Part shown: positions 40,475 through 48,992 of the stretch, one piece after another
Layout of the letters: every line of letters begins with the position of its first letter
Numbering within the stretch: the stretch's first letter is position 1
Assembly (NCBI RefSeq): GCF_019458805.1
Contig: NZ_JAIBOA010000018.1
Span: 62,001 to 126,000 of the forward strand
DNA from: Actinomadura parmotrematis
Lineage (GTDB): Bacteria; Actinomycetota; Actinomycetes; Streptosporangiales; Streptosporangiaceae
Direction: 5' to 3'
DNA length: 64,000 nucleotides
The notes under the pieces: generated by a model
What the model saw: only the letters and a program-made list of their open reading frames with translations
Told to the model about the DNA's origin: nothing
Databases searched by the model: none
Program-made: the position numbers and the translations under genes

Positions 40475-41670
40475 CACCGTCCCTCGTCGTCGCGCCGGGT
40501 GATCGTACGGTAGACCTCCGCGAGCGCCGCCCGCGAGTGCCCCCAAGTGAGGCCCGCCGCGATCCGGTCCCGCGCGCGGGCGGCCAGGGCCCGCGCCTCG
40601 TCCGGGTACTCCAGCAGGATCCGGATCGCGCGCGCCAGCTCGGCGGGCCGGTCCGCCGGGACGAGCCGGCCGTGCACGCGGTCGTCCAGCAGCTCGCGGA
40701 CGGCCGGCAGGTCCGAGGCGACGACGGGGACGCCGGCCGCCATCGACTCGATCACCTTCAGCGGCGCGCAGCCCTGGTCGAGGTTGCGGGCGCAGCCGGT
40801 GAGCGGCGCCACCGACACCTGCGCGTGCGCGAGCCAGGCCGCGACCTCGTGGTGCGGCAGCGTGAACCGCCAGTCGACCCGGTCCGCGACGCCGAGCCGC
40901 TCGGCGAGGCGGCGGACCGGCTTGGCGCGCCGCTCGGGCACCGACGCGCACACGACGAGCCGCAGGCCGGGCAGGTCGGCGAGGCGCGCGAAGGCCCGCA
41001 GCAGCACGTCCACGCCCTGCCACGGCTGCATCGCCCCGACGTAGACCAGGTAGCGGTCCGGGGCGCCGGCGGGACGCGGCGCGGGCCCGGGGACGGGCGC
41101 CCCGTTCGGCACCAGCGCGATCTTCCCGGCGGGCACGCCGCGCCGCTCCAGCGCCCCGGCGATCACCCGGGACGGGACGACGACCGCGTCGCTGCGCGCC
41201 AGGCAGTACCGCTCCAGCTCGGCGATCTTGGCGAGGGCGGCCGGGGACGCCCACGGCCAGGTGTGCGCCATCTCGATCGACGGCAGCCCGTTCACCTCGT
41301 ACACGACCCGGTACCGGCGGTCGTCGCGGGCGACGACGGGCAGCGCGCTCCACGGGTCGCGGACGTGGCAGACCTCCAGCGTGGCCAGATGCGGCCGCAG
41401 CCGGTCCGCGGCCCACGCCGAGAACGCCTCGGCCCGGTCGATGAGGTTCGGGACCTGCTCGCCGAACCGGACGATCTCCCGGTCGCCCTCGCGCTGGTAC
41501 CCGGGCAGCCCGCCGCCGCCGAGGACGCCGAGCAGGCCGCCGCCGAACGCCGCGAACAGCTCGTCGGCCATCTGCGCGATGTGCACGGCCGAGCCCTTGC
41601 TGGAGGGGAACCGGTCGAAGGCCAGGTAGGCGGCCCGGTGCGCGGGCTGTGCGGGCGACCCGGCCGTCAC
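40468..41670 (-). CDS. Glycosyltransferase family 4
   Basis: The 400-residue GT4 enzyme has FDRFPSSKGSAVHIAQMADE near the N-terminus, then SDAVVVPSRVIAGALERRGV, ALVPNGAPVPG, YLVYVGAMQPWQGVDVLLRA and the donor-site CAPLKVIESMAAGVPVVASD. It would add a sugar to a glycan or lipid acceptor. GTG 41670 overlaps the epimerase stop by four bases, and it leads into the unknown basic protein. Two such GT4 enzymes in one operon suggest at least a disaccharide product. Confidence 0.9.
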   Translation of the reverse strand: MTAGSPAQPAHRAAYLAFDRFPSSKGSAVHIAQMADELFAAFGGGLLGVLGGGGLPGYQREGDREIVRFGEQVPNLIDRAEAFSAWAADRLRPHLATLEVCHVRDPWSALPVVARDDRRYRVVYEVNGLPSIEMAHTWPWASPAALAKIAELERYCLARSDAVVVPSRVIAGALERRGVPAGKIALVPNGAPVPGPAPRPAGAPDRYLVYVGAMQPWQGVDVLLRAFARLADLPGLRLVVCASVPERRAKPVRRLAERLGVADRVDWRFTLPHHEVAAWLAHAQVSVAPLTGCARNLDQGCAPLKVIESMAAGVPVVASDLPAVRELLDDRVHGRLVPADRPAELARAIRILLEYPDEARALAARARDRIAAGLTWGHSRAALAEVYRTITRRDDEGRWC

Positions 41671-42584
41671 CGGGTGCTCCGCTGCCACTCGACCTGCTCG
41701 CGCAGCCCCTCGGCGAGGCCGATCCGCGCCGTCCAGCCGAGCAGCCGCGCGGCCCGGCCCGCGTCCGCCCAGGTCTTCACCGCGTCGCCCGCCACCGGCT
41801 CCTCGCCGCGGACGCGCGGCGCGACCCCGAGGACGCGGCCGAGCACGCCGATCGCGTCCCGGACGGTCACCGGCTCGGGGTGCCCGACGTTGACGGTGGC
41901 GCCGCCGGGCAGCGCGACCGCGGCGGCCGTCGCCGCCACCACGTCCCGCACGTGCGTGAACGACCGGGCCCGCGTCCCGTCCCCGAACACCGGCAGCGGG
42001 CGCCCTTCGAGCGCGGCCTCGATGAACCGGTGGAAGGCCATGTCGGGGCGCTGCCGCGGCCCGTACACCGAGAAGTAGCGCAGCACCGTGACCGGCAGCC
42101 CGGACGCGGCGGCGAGCCGCTCCACCTCCAGCTTGCTGGCCGCGTAGGGGCTCTCGGGAGCGGGCGGGTCGTCCTCGCGGTGCGGGCGCGTCCCCGCCGA
42201 CCCGTACACCGACGAGCTGGACGCGACCACCACCTTCGTGCCGCGCTCCCGGCACGCCGCGAGCAGCCGCCGCGTCGCCGTCACGTTGTCGCGCTCGGCG
42301 AGCGCGCGCCCCGCGCCCCACGACGTCCGCACGCCCGGCCGCCCGGCGAGGTGCACGACCGCGTCGGACTCGGCGAGCTTGGCGAGGTCGTCGGCGGCCA
42401 GGTCGGCCTCCACCAGCGTGATCCCGGCGCGGTCGGCGAGGCCCGCCCAGTTGCGGCGGGCGGCGCCCGGCGCCGCCGCGCGCTCCAGCGCGTCCACGGC
42501 GATCACCTCGTGGCCGTCCAGCGCCAGCGCCTCGGCCACATGGCTCCCGATGAACCCGGCCGCCCCCGTCACCACGATCCGCAC
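41667..42584 (-). CDS. NAD-dependent nucleotide-sugar epimerase/dehydratase
   Basis: The 305-residue extended SDR begins MRIVVTGAAGFIGSHVAEAL (Rossmann GxxGxxG). It has the catalytic pair YAASK in PYAASKLEVERLAAAS with SSSSVYG before it, and LRYFSVYGPRQRPDMAFHRF. This is close to UDP-glucose/galactose 4-epimerases and UDP-glucuronate epimerases, so it prepares a nucleotide sugar for the two transferases downstream. The start is GTG 42584. It is the first gene of the six-gene operon. Confidence 0.9.
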   Translation of the reverse strand: MRIVVTGAAGFIGSHVAEALALDGHEVIAVDALERAAAPGAARRNWAGLADRAGITLVEADLAADDLAKLAESDAVVHLAGRPGVRTSWGAGRALAERDNVTATRRLLAACRERGTKVVVASSSSVYGSAGTRPHREDDPPAPESPYAASKLEVERLAAASGLPVTVLRYFSVYGPRQRPDMAFHRFIEAALEGRPLPVFGDGTRARSFTHVRDVVAATAAAVALPGGATVNVGHPEPVTVRDAIGVLGRVLGVAPRVRGEEPVAGDAVKTWADAGRAARLLGWTARIGLAEGLREQVEWQRSTR

Positions 42585-42659
42585 CCGAGCACAGTACTCG
42601 GACCGGAACCTTCCTGGTCAGGGCTTTTGTCCAACAGCGGTCACGGGGACCGGCGGCCG

Positions 42660-43109
42660 TCAGGGGCGCGGGCCGTCCGGCAGCCCGGCGATGAGGCCCG
42701 GCGCGGTCTCGGGGAGGTCCGCCGGCGCGCGGGCGTGGCGGCGGCGGAGCAGGAGGACGCGGAGCGCGACGGCGAGGGCTCCGGCGAAGCCGACGAGCAG
42801 GGCGAGGACCGCGATCCAGAGGGCGGGACGGTCGGCGGCCAGCACGTCGTCCTGGAAGAAGCCCGCCAGGGCCGCCAGCGCCCAGGTCACGAACGCCGCG
42901 GCGCAGAGCCCTCCCGCGAGGACGTCGCCCCGGTCGCGCCAGCGGAAGAACAGGAACTGCGTTCCGGCGATGCCCGCGACGAAGGCCGCCACCGCCAAGC
43001 CCGTCCGGGTTCCCTCCGCCAGCCGCACGGCCACCGAGAAGGCGACCCAGCCGGCGGCCGCGCAGGCCACCGCGCCGAACAGCGCGCGCCCCTCGAACAG
43101 CCGCTTCAT
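42660..43109 (-). CDS. Small membrane protein with four predicted helices
   Basis: The 149-residue protein has four hydrophobic stretches (ALFGAVACAAAGWVAFSVAV, GLAVAAFVAGIAGTQFLFF, VLAGGLCAAAFVTWALAALA, ALWIAVLALLVGFAGALAVA) and a basic C-terminal loop RVLLLRRRHARA. No family is recognised. The start is ATG 43109, preceded by GGGGCGGA. It lies 75 bases before the epimerase operon on the same strand and just after the TnpB/ABC-F remnant. Confidence 0.65.
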   Translation of the reverse strand: MKRLFEGRALFGAVACAAAGWVAFSVAVRLAEGTRTGLAVAAFVAGIAGTQFLFFRWRDRGDVLAGGLCAAAFVTWALAALAGFFQDDVLAADRPALWIAVLALLVGFAGALAVALRVLLLRRRHARAPADLPETAPGLIAGLPDGPRP

Positions 43110-43172
43110 GCATCCGCCCCTTACCGACCCGTCAAGGGGCATATCCAAGCACAACGGAGGACCGTCCCCGCC

Positions 43173-43460
43173 CTACCGGGGGCGGACGACGCGCGTCTCG
43201 TCCCAGACCGGCTCGGGCGCCTCGTAGACGGCGCCGTCCGCGCCGAACACCAGGAACCGGTCGAAGGACCGGGCGAACCAGCGGTCGTGGGTGACCGCCA
43301 GGACCGTCCCCTCGTACCCCTCCAGCCCCTCCTGGAGGGCCTCGGCGCTCGCCAGGTCGAGGTTGTCGGTCGGCTCGTCCAGCAGCAGCAGGGTCGCGCC
43401 GCCGAGCTCCAGCAGCAGGATCTGCAACCGGGCCTGCTGCCCGCCCGACAGCGTGGACCC
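43173..43460 (-). pseudogene. C-terminal remnant of an ABC-F ATPase
   Basis: The 95 codons read GSTLSGGQQARLQILLLELG, then LLLLDEPTDNLDLASAEALQ, TVLAVTHDRWFARSFDRFLV and the closing EPVWDETRVVRPR. These are the ABC signature, Walker B and H-loop of the second ATPase domain of a duplicated ABC-F protein (translation or antibiotic-resistance type, about 530 residues). Everything before the signature is gone. The break falls at about 43460, exactly where TnpB sequence begins. Confidence 0.85.
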
Positions 43461-44190
43461 TGACGGCGGCCTTACGACGGTTGGCCGAGCCCTTCTGCTT
43501 GCGCGCCAACCCCTGCTGCAACCGCTTGAGCTTGCGCGCCGCCCGCCGCAGGAACTTGGGCGCGGTGATCTTCCGGCCGTCGGACAGGACCGCGAAATGG
43601 GTGAGTCCAAGATCGATCCCGGCCTCGGTGTCGACCGGCGGCAACGCCTCGCCCTCGGCGGTCCGCACCACGAACGAAGCGAAGTACCGCCCCGCCGCAT
43701 CCCGGATGATCGCCACGCTCGATGCTTCGGACGGCAGCGACCGGGACCAGCGGACCGCCAGGTCACCGATCTTCGGCAACCTCAGCCGCCCGTTGCCCAA
43801 GACCTTGAAGCGGCTGTTCTTGGTGAACCGGATGGTCTGCCGGTTGTCCTTGCGCGACCGGAACCGGGGCGGAGCCACCTTGCCGCCTTTGCGCTTGCCG
43901 GCGAGCGAGGCGAAGAAGTTGCGATAGGCGGTGTTCAGGTCCGCCAAAGCCTGCTGCAACACCACGCTGGACACCTCGGAAAACCACGCCCGCTCAGATG
44001 TCCACTTGGCTTCGGTGATGATCCGCTTGGACAGCTCGGCGTCCGAGACGTACGGCAGACCCTGTTCGTGCGCTTGCTGCCGCAGGCGCAGCCCGTCGTT
44101 GAACACTACTCGCGCGCACCCGAACGCTCGTGCCAACGCGACCCGCTGGCCGGGAGTCGGATACACGCGGAAGTTGTATCGGAGCTGCAC
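43461..44190 (-). mobile_element. tnpB: Truncated IS200/IS605-family TnpB (OrfB)
   Basis: About 243 codons of a TnpB remain: the N-terminal YNFRVYPTPGQRVALARAFG, then CARVVFNDGLRLRQQAHEQG, KVAPPRFRSRKDNRQTIRFT and the first RuvC aspartate in EAGIDLGLTHFAVLSDG. It continues to RLQQGLARKQKGSANRRKAA, where it stops being TnpB. The later RuvC glutamate and aspartate, the zinc ribbon, and the 3' end that would give the guide RNA are lost, so it cannot be an active RNA-guided nuclease. The start is GTG 44190. No TnpA partner is present. Confidence 0.9.
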
Positions 44191-44207
44191 GAACAGTAAC
44201 CGTACCG

Positions 44208-44248
44208 TGTCGGCACGTGACCTAACCGGTAGGTTTCCGTGCCGGACA
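44208..44248. other. Hairpin upstream of tnpB, possible left end of the IS
   Basis: TGT-CGGCACG pairs with CGTGCCGGACA (one bulge) and encloses a smaller near-palindrome CCTAACCGGTAGG. IS200/IS605 elements carry subterminal hairpins at their ends, and this one lies about 20 bases upstream of the tnpB start. Confidence 0.35.
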
Positions 44249-44345
44249 TGAGCCGCGTTCTCCTGGCACCCGACCACGTGGTCTGCGCGACAAGGTTCCG
44301 GCACGCGGCGGCCACCTATCGACCTGACCCGTGCAAGAGGCGATC

Positions 44346-44834
44346 ATGCGGGACATGCGCACCGGCTCCATGGACGATCCGGCGCCCGGCGGGCTGTGGA
44401 ACGCCTTCGTCGCGGCCAAGAAGGACTACAACGGCCACCAGGCCGCCTTCCACCAGCAGGTCCGCGACCGGACCGCCGTCCTTGCGCGCGCGCTGGACCA
44501 GGGCGGTTGGGACCGGGCGACGGCGCTCGCCTACATGGCCGAATTCGGCGGCGACACCCTGCCCCTGCTGCCCAGGCTCGTCGAGCTGTCCCTGTCCCAC
44601 GGCCTGGCCGGGGACGTCAGGGCCGCCATCGCGGGAGTGCCCCGGGACGACCTGCTCCCTGCGCTGGAGCCGCTCGTCCTGGACCGCTTGGTCGCCGCCG
44701 ACGACGACGAGTACCGCCGCCTCGCGGAACTCCTCGACCATGTTCGGGCGTGGGACGCCCTGGCCCGGCTTCTCGACCGGGCCAGGGCATCCGGCGATCC
44801 CCGTATCAGGGACGTGGCCGCCGAGTACGAATGA
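44346..44834 (+). CDS. Protein of unknown function, helical
   Basis: The 162-residue, mostly helical acidic protein (LWNAFVAAKKDYNGHQAAFH, then LARALDQGGWDRATALAYMA, PALEPLVLDRLVAADDDEYR and LLDRARASGDPRIRDVAAEY) looks like a short HEAT-like or armadillo-like repeat segment. I do not recognise a family. The start is ATG 44346, with AAGAGG five bases upstream. It converges on the monooxygenase gene with a 6-base gap and lies beside the IS remnant. Confidence 0.6.
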   Translation: MRDMRTGSMDDPAPGGLWNAFVAAKKDYNGHQAAFHQQVRDRTAVLARALDQGGWDRATALAYMAEFGGDTLPLLPRLVELSLSHGLAGDVRAAIAGVPRDDLLPALEPLVLDRLVAADDDEYRRLAELLDHVRAWDALARLLDRARASGDPRIRDVAAEYE

Positions 44835-44840
44835 CCGCGC

Positions 44841-46274
44841 TCAGGCGGCGGGGGCGCCGAACCAGCGCGCCAGCGGGCCGTTCAGGGACGCCTGGTCGTC
44901 GCCGACCCAGGCGATGTGGCCGTCCGGCCGGATCAGGACGGCGGGCGCGTCCAGCTCGTCGCTCCCGTCCACGACGTGGTCGACGCGGTCGGACCGGCCG
45001 CCCGCCGACAGCCCGCCGGACGGGTCGAGCAGCAGCCCGCGGCCCGCGTGCATCAGCCCGTAGAGGCGGCCCCGCTTGAGCTGCACGTCCGGCACCCGCC
45101 GTCCGACCAGCGGGTGGTCGTCGCCGAGGTCGTAGCGGACGCCCGTCCCGGTGATCTTCTCGGCCAGGTGGCGGCTCACGTCCTCGAACCGCATCAGCTC
45201 CCCGACCAGCCGCCGCACCGACTGCGGGCCCGGCGCGGGGTCCATGAGCTGGAGCTGCGCGCGGGTGTTGTCCAGCACGTCCGCCGCCGCCGGGTGCCGC
45301 TCGGCCTCGTAGCTGTCCAGCAGGCCGTCCGGCGCCCGGCCGCCCACCTCGGCCGCCAGCTTCCAGCCCAGGTTGAACGCGTCGTGGACGCCCAGGTTGA
45401 GGCCCTGCCCGCCGACCGGCGGATGGACGTGCGCGGCGTCCCCGGCGAGCAGCACGCGCCCGGCGCGGTACCGCTCGGCCTGCCGGGTCGCGTCGCCGAA
45501 CCGCGACAGCCAGCGCGGCGAGTGGACGCCGAAATCGGTGCCGGCGTACTTGCGGAGCTGCCGCTTGAAGTCCTCCAGCGTCGGCCGGGCCGCGCGGTCC
45601 TCCGACACCCCGTCGGCGGGCACGACGACGCGGTAGTAGCCGGTCCCGTAGGGGCCGAGCCCGAACCGCAGCTGCGTCTTGCGGACCTCGGCGACGATCT
45701 CGGCGAGCCTCGCCGGCTCCTCGGTCGCCTTCATCTCGCCGAGCAGCGTCTCCAGCCGCGTCGGCTCGCCCGGGAAGCCGATGCCGAGCAGCTTGCGGAC
45801 CGTGCTGCGGCCCCCGTCGCACCCGACGACGTACCGCGAGCGGACGCGCTCGCCGTCCGCCAGCACGACCGTCGCGCCCTCGGCGTCCTGCTCCAGCCCG
45901 ACCACCTCGCGGCCGCGCCGGATCTCCGCGCCCGCTTCGGCGGCGTGCTCGGCGAGCAGCCGGTCGATCTCCGGCTGCGGGAGGCCGAGGACGTAGCCGT
46001 GCGCGCCGTCCAGCTTCGGCGGCGCCGGCGCCGGGATCGCGGCGAAGAAGCCGCCCGCCGGGTACCGCTCGCCGAGCGCGAGGAACCGGTCCAGCAGCCC
46101 CCGCTGGTCCATGATCTCGATGCTGCGGGCGTGCAGGCCGAGCGCCCGCACGACCTCGGTCGGCCCGGCCTCCCGCTCCAGCACCACCACCCGCACGCCG
46201 TGCAGCCGCAGCTCGGCCGCCAGCATCATGCCGGTCGGACCCCCGCCGACGATGGTCACGTCGAAGTCGGACAT
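44841..46274 (-). CDS. rox: FAD-dependent rifampicin monooxygenase-like (Rox/RIFMO)
   Basis: The 477-residue class A flavin monooxygenase has FAD motifs VTIVGGGPTGMMLAAELRLH, the DG loop VVGCDGGRSTVRKLLGIGFP and the GD motif VLLAGDAAHVHPPVGGQGLN. The C-terminal domain is thioredoxin-like (PAVLIRPDGHIAWVGDDQAS). The blocks RALGLHARSIEIMDQRGLLD and VHSPRWLSRFGDATR are those I know from rifampicin monooxygenases, which hydroxylate the naphthoquinone and linearise and inactivate the drug. A rifamycin-associated element lies upstream, strongly supporting this. The start is ATG 46274 with a GAGGGGGAG site. Confidence 0.88.
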   Translation of the reverse strand: MSDFDVTIVGGGPTGMMLAAELRLHGVRVVVLEREAGPTEVVRALGLHARSIEIMDQRGLLDRFLALGERYPAGGFFAAIPAPAPPKLDGAHGYVLGLPQPEIDRLLAEHAAEAGAEIRRGREVVGLEQDAEGATVVLADGERVRSRYVVGCDGGRSTVRKLLGIGFPGEPTRLETLLGEMKATEEPARLAEIVAEVRKTQLRFGLGPYGTGYYRVVVPADGVSEDRAARPTLEDFKRQLRKYAGTDFGVHSPRWLSRFGDATRQAERYRAGRVLLAGDAAHVHPPVGGQGLNLGVHDAFNLGWKLAAEVGGRAPDGLLDSYEAERHPAAADVLDNTRAQLQLMDPAPGPQSVRRLVGELMRFEDVSRHLAEKITGTGVRYDLGDDHPLVGRRVPDVQLKRGRLYGLMHAGRGLLLDPSGGLSAGGRSDRVDHVVDGSDELDAPAVLIRPDGHIAWVGDDQASLNGPLARWFGAPAA

Positions 46275-46357
46275 GCGCTCCCCCTCGGATGGACCAGGAC
46301 CCGGCCGCCCGCTGTTTCCGCAGGTCCCGGGCTCGGTCCGACGATTGTGCGGCACAC

Positions 46358-46382
46358 CCGGGGGCTTGTGGCAAGCCCCCGG
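46358..46382. promoter_or_regulatory. Rifamycin-associated element (RAE)
   Basis: An 11-bp perfect inverted repeat, CCGGGGGCTTG and CAAGCCCCCGG, is separated by TGG. Its 19-bp core (GGGGCTTG-TGG-CAAGCCCC, 46361-46379) matches the known RAE dyad found upstream of rifamycin-inactivating genes in actinomycetes. It is 85 bases upstream of the monooxygenase start. On the gene strand a TATAGC that could be a -10 box lies just before it, which would put the element at the transcription start. Confidence 0.85.
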
Positions 46383-46427
46383 ATGCGCTATAGATTGAAA
46401 ATGGAGGGAGTGCGCCCTCGCGCCGGC

Positions 46428-47582
46428 TCAGCCGAACGGCAGCGCCGCCGGCGCCCGCGTCCGCCCCTCGCTCCAGCCCGACGAGCGGATCAGCACGTAG
46501 TCGATGACGAACCCCGGCCGCCGCCCCGCGTACGGGCCGCCCGCCACGGTCAGCTCCTCCTCGTCGGCCAGCAGCGCCCCCGTCCGCTCGTCCAGGACGA
46601 GCACCTTGCGGGACCGGTAAGCGCCCCGGTCCGCCGCCGGCGTCCCGAACTCGCCGGTGACCTCGACGGGCCGGTCGGCGGTGGCGAGCGCGATCCCGCG
46701 GCGGCCGAGCGGGTCGGTGACCCGGCCGATCGCGTGCACGCCCGGCTGGGCGGCCACCGCCCGGATCAGGCCCGCGCGGACCTTCGGCGGCAGCGGCTGC
46801 TGCGCCAGCAGCCCCGACGCCCGCGCCAGCGCGAAGACGCCGGGAGCGGCCGCGTCCCCGCTGCTCGGCATGCCCGCCGCCCGCTGCAAGCGCGCGCGCT
46901 CGGCGGCGTCCGCGCCGAAGAACCTCGCGGCGAGCGCGGCCGGATCGGTCGGGAGCCTGCGCAGGTCGTCGGCCGTCGCGCCGCCGTCCAGGAACCCGCC
47001 GCCGCCCTGGGCGTCGGGGGACTTCGCCCGCCACGGCGTCGCCTTCGTCGTGTAGGTGCCGTAGTGGTCGCCCGACCAGACGCGGAAGGTCTTCGGCGAC
47101 CCGGCCTTGCGCCACAGCGCCGCGTCCTGCGCGGACGCGGGGCGCGCCGGCAGGGTCCGCTCGTGGTACGTCTCGCCCATCCCGCGCCGCGCGCCCCGCA
47201 GGCTGAACGTCTCCCCGGCGGCCGCGGTGATCGCGTACGCGCCGGACGGCGCTCGCACGATGTAGGACTGGGCCTCGACCTGGTCGACGTGCCAGTAGTT
47301 CCCGGACGGCTGCGCCGCCGCCCGGTCTGCGGCGGCGAGGACGGCCGCGCGCCCGTCCAGAGTCAGCGGCGCGCTCTTTTCGGGGACGCCGCCGCTCCCG
47401 GTGGCCGCGACCGCGACGGCCGCCGCCGTCCCGGCGGAGGCGAGCCCGGCCAGCCCGATCCACAGCCGGGGGAGCGGGCGTCGCGGCGGGTCGTCCACCA
47501 GCGCCCGCGCGCGCGCCACGGCCCGCGCCGTCGGTGGGGCGGGCTCGGGGTAGCGGTCCTTGACCATCTGCAGCTCATCCAT
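46428..47582 (-). CDS. CU044_5270-family membrane-anchored protein, partner of the ECF sigma factor
   Basis: The 384-residue protein has a short cytoplasmic N-terminus (MDELQMVKDRYPEPAPPTAR), one transmembrane helix (LWIGLAGLASAGTAAAVAVA) and a large extracytoplasmic domain (SGNYWHVDQVEAQSYIV, GVHAIGRVTDPLGRRGIALA, RKVLVLDERTGALLADEEEL, FVIDYVLIRSSGW). This is the CU044_5270 family, which sits behind ECF sigma genes and is taken to be their membrane sensor or anti-sigma partner. ATG 47582 overlaps the sigma stop by 8 bases, so the pair is translated together. Confidence 0.85.
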   Translation of the reverse strand: MDELQMVKDRYPEPAPPTARAVARARALVDDPPRRPLPRLWIGLAGLASAGTAAAVAVAATGSGGVPEKSAPLTLDGRAAVLAAADRAAAQPSGNYWHVDQVEAQSYIVRAPSGAYAITAAAGETFSLRGARRGMGETYHERTLPARPASAQDAALWRKAGSPKTFRVWSGDHYGTYTTKATPWRAKSPDAQGGGGFLDGGATADDLRRLPTDPAALAARFFGADAAERARLQRAAGMPSSGDAAAPGVFALARASGLLAQQPLPPKVRAGLIRAVAAQPGVHAIGRVTDPLGRRGIALATADRPVEVTGEFGTPAADRGAYRSRKVLVLDERTGALLADEEELTVAGGPYAGRRPGFVIDYVLIRSSGWSEGRTRAPAALPFG

Positions 47583-48132
47583 GCTGTTCCTCCAAAGCGA
47601 GCATCGGATTGGTCCCGCCCAGCGCCTTGCGCAGCGCGGCCCGCGCCCGGCTCAGCCGGGAGCCGACCGTGCCGTAGGAGATCCCCAGCGCCGCCGCGAT
47701 CTCCTCGTGGGTGAGCTCGGCGAGCGCGACGAGCAGCAGCACGTCGCGCTGCCCGCGCGGCAGCGCCGCGATCGCCTCGTCGAGCCGGCCGCGCAGCCCC
47801 TCGGCGCTGACGCGCGCGTCCACCAGCTCCAGGGGCTCGCCGGTGTCGCGCCCCTGCGCGATCCGCGCGCGGGCCCGCAGCGCCCGCGTCTCGGACCGGC
47901 GGTGCCGGCCGACGACGTTCGTCGCGATCCCGAACAGCCAGACGCGGACGTCGGCGCGCGCCGGGTCGTAGCGGCGCCGGTGCCGGAACGCCTCCAGGAA
48001 CGTCTGCGCCGCGACGTCGTCGGCGGCGTCCGGCCCGAGCCGCCGGGCGGCGTACCGGTGGATCTCGGCGAAGTGCGCGTCGAAGACCTCGTCGAACCGG
48101 TCGGCGGGATGGGGCGGGGGATCCCCGGTCAT
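47575..48132 (-). CDS. ECF RNA polymerase sigma factor
   Basis: The 185-residue sigma-70-family protein has region 2 (FDAHFAEIHRYAARRLGPDA, then QTFLEAFRHRRRYDP and VRVWLFGIATNVVGRHRR) and region 4 (LPRGQRDVLLLVALAELTHE, EIAAALGISYGTVGSRLSRA). It directs RNA polymerase to stress-type promoters. Its partner is the overlapping CU044_5270 protein. The start is ATG 48132. It is divergent from an acetyltransferase across about 130 bases. Confidence 0.92.
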   Translation of the reverse strand: MTGDPPPHPADRFDEVFDAHFAEIHRYAARRLGPDAADDVAAQTFLEAFRHRRRYDPARADVRVWLFGIATNVVGRHRRSETRALRARARIAQGRDTGEPLELVDARVSAEGLRGRLDEAIAALPRGQRDVLLLVALAELTHEEIAAALGISYGTVGSRLSRARAALRKALGGTNPMLALEEQHG

Positions 48133-48261
48133 GTGGTGCCCTTCGTGGCGTGGACGGCGGTCACCCGGATATCAACCGCACCCCGGCGCCGCTTTCCGCG
48201 GCTCCGCGCCGCCCGGATAGCATCCACCTCGCCCGGACCCGCACGACCTGGAAGGAAACGC

Positions 48262-48939
48262 ATGGCGGCCGTACTCGACGACCCCGTGGGCGCGTCCCTC
48301 GACGGCCGCCACGCCCACCTCGCCCGCCGCGTCGGCCGCGCCGCCACCTACCTGCCGGACGTCTCGACCTTCGCGACCGTGCCGCCCGACCCGGACGCGG
48401 CCGCCTGGAACGACCTCGCCCGCCTCCTCGGCCGCGGCGCCCTGGCCGACCTGTTCAGCAGCCCGGCGACCCCGCCGCCGGACTGGGAGCCGGTCTTCAC
48501 CCTCGACGGCTTCCAGCTCCTCTGGCCCGAGGACCACCCCGCCGCGGCCGCCCCCGAGGCGGTGGAGCTGGGCGCCGCCGACGTCCCGGAGATGCTCGAC
48601 CTGGCCGCCCGCACCCGTCCGGGCCCGTTCTGGCCCCGCACCCGCGAGATGGGCACCTACCTGGGCGTCCGCGAGAACGGCACGCTGGTCGCGATGGCCG
48701 GCGAGCGCCTCCGCCCGCCGGGCTGGACGGAGATCAGCGCCGTCTGCACCCTCCCCGAGGCCCGCGGCCGCGGCCACGCCGCCCGCCTGGTCACCACCCT
48801 CGCCGCCCGCATCCTGGCCCGCGGCGACCGCCCCTTCCTGCACGTCGCCGAGAAGAACACCACCGCCCTGTCCCTCTACGAACGCCTCGGCTTCGAGATC
48901 CGCCGCCCCGTCACCTTCCGAGGCTTCCGCATCCCGTAG
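48262..48939 (+). CDS. GNAT-family N-acetyltransferase
   Basis: The 225-residue protein has a C-terminal GNAT domain. The acetyl-CoA loop reads ISAVCTLPEARGRGHAARLV (R/Q-x-x-G-x-G/A), followed by LHVAEKNTTALSLYERLGFE. The N-terminal 100 residues (YLPDVSTFATVPPDPDAAAW) are a family-specific extension. It would acetylate a small molecule or protein; substrate unknown. The start is ATG 48262 with GGAAGGAA upstream. Confidence 0.88.
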   Translation: MAAVLDDPVGASLDGRHAHLARRVGRAATYLPDVSTFATVPPDPDAAAWNDLARLLGRGALADLFSSPATPPPDWEPVFTLDGFQLLWPEDHPAAAAPEAVELGAADVPEMLDLAARTRPGPFWPRTREMGTYLGVRENGTLVAMAGERLRPPGWTEISAVCTLPEARGRGHAARLVTTLAARILARGDRPFLHVAEKNTTALSLYERLGFEIRRPVTFRGFRIP

Positions 48940-48992
48940 GGCCGAGGCGAAACCGTTCGATGGAACGGCCCGCGCACGGGCATGATCGGCAC

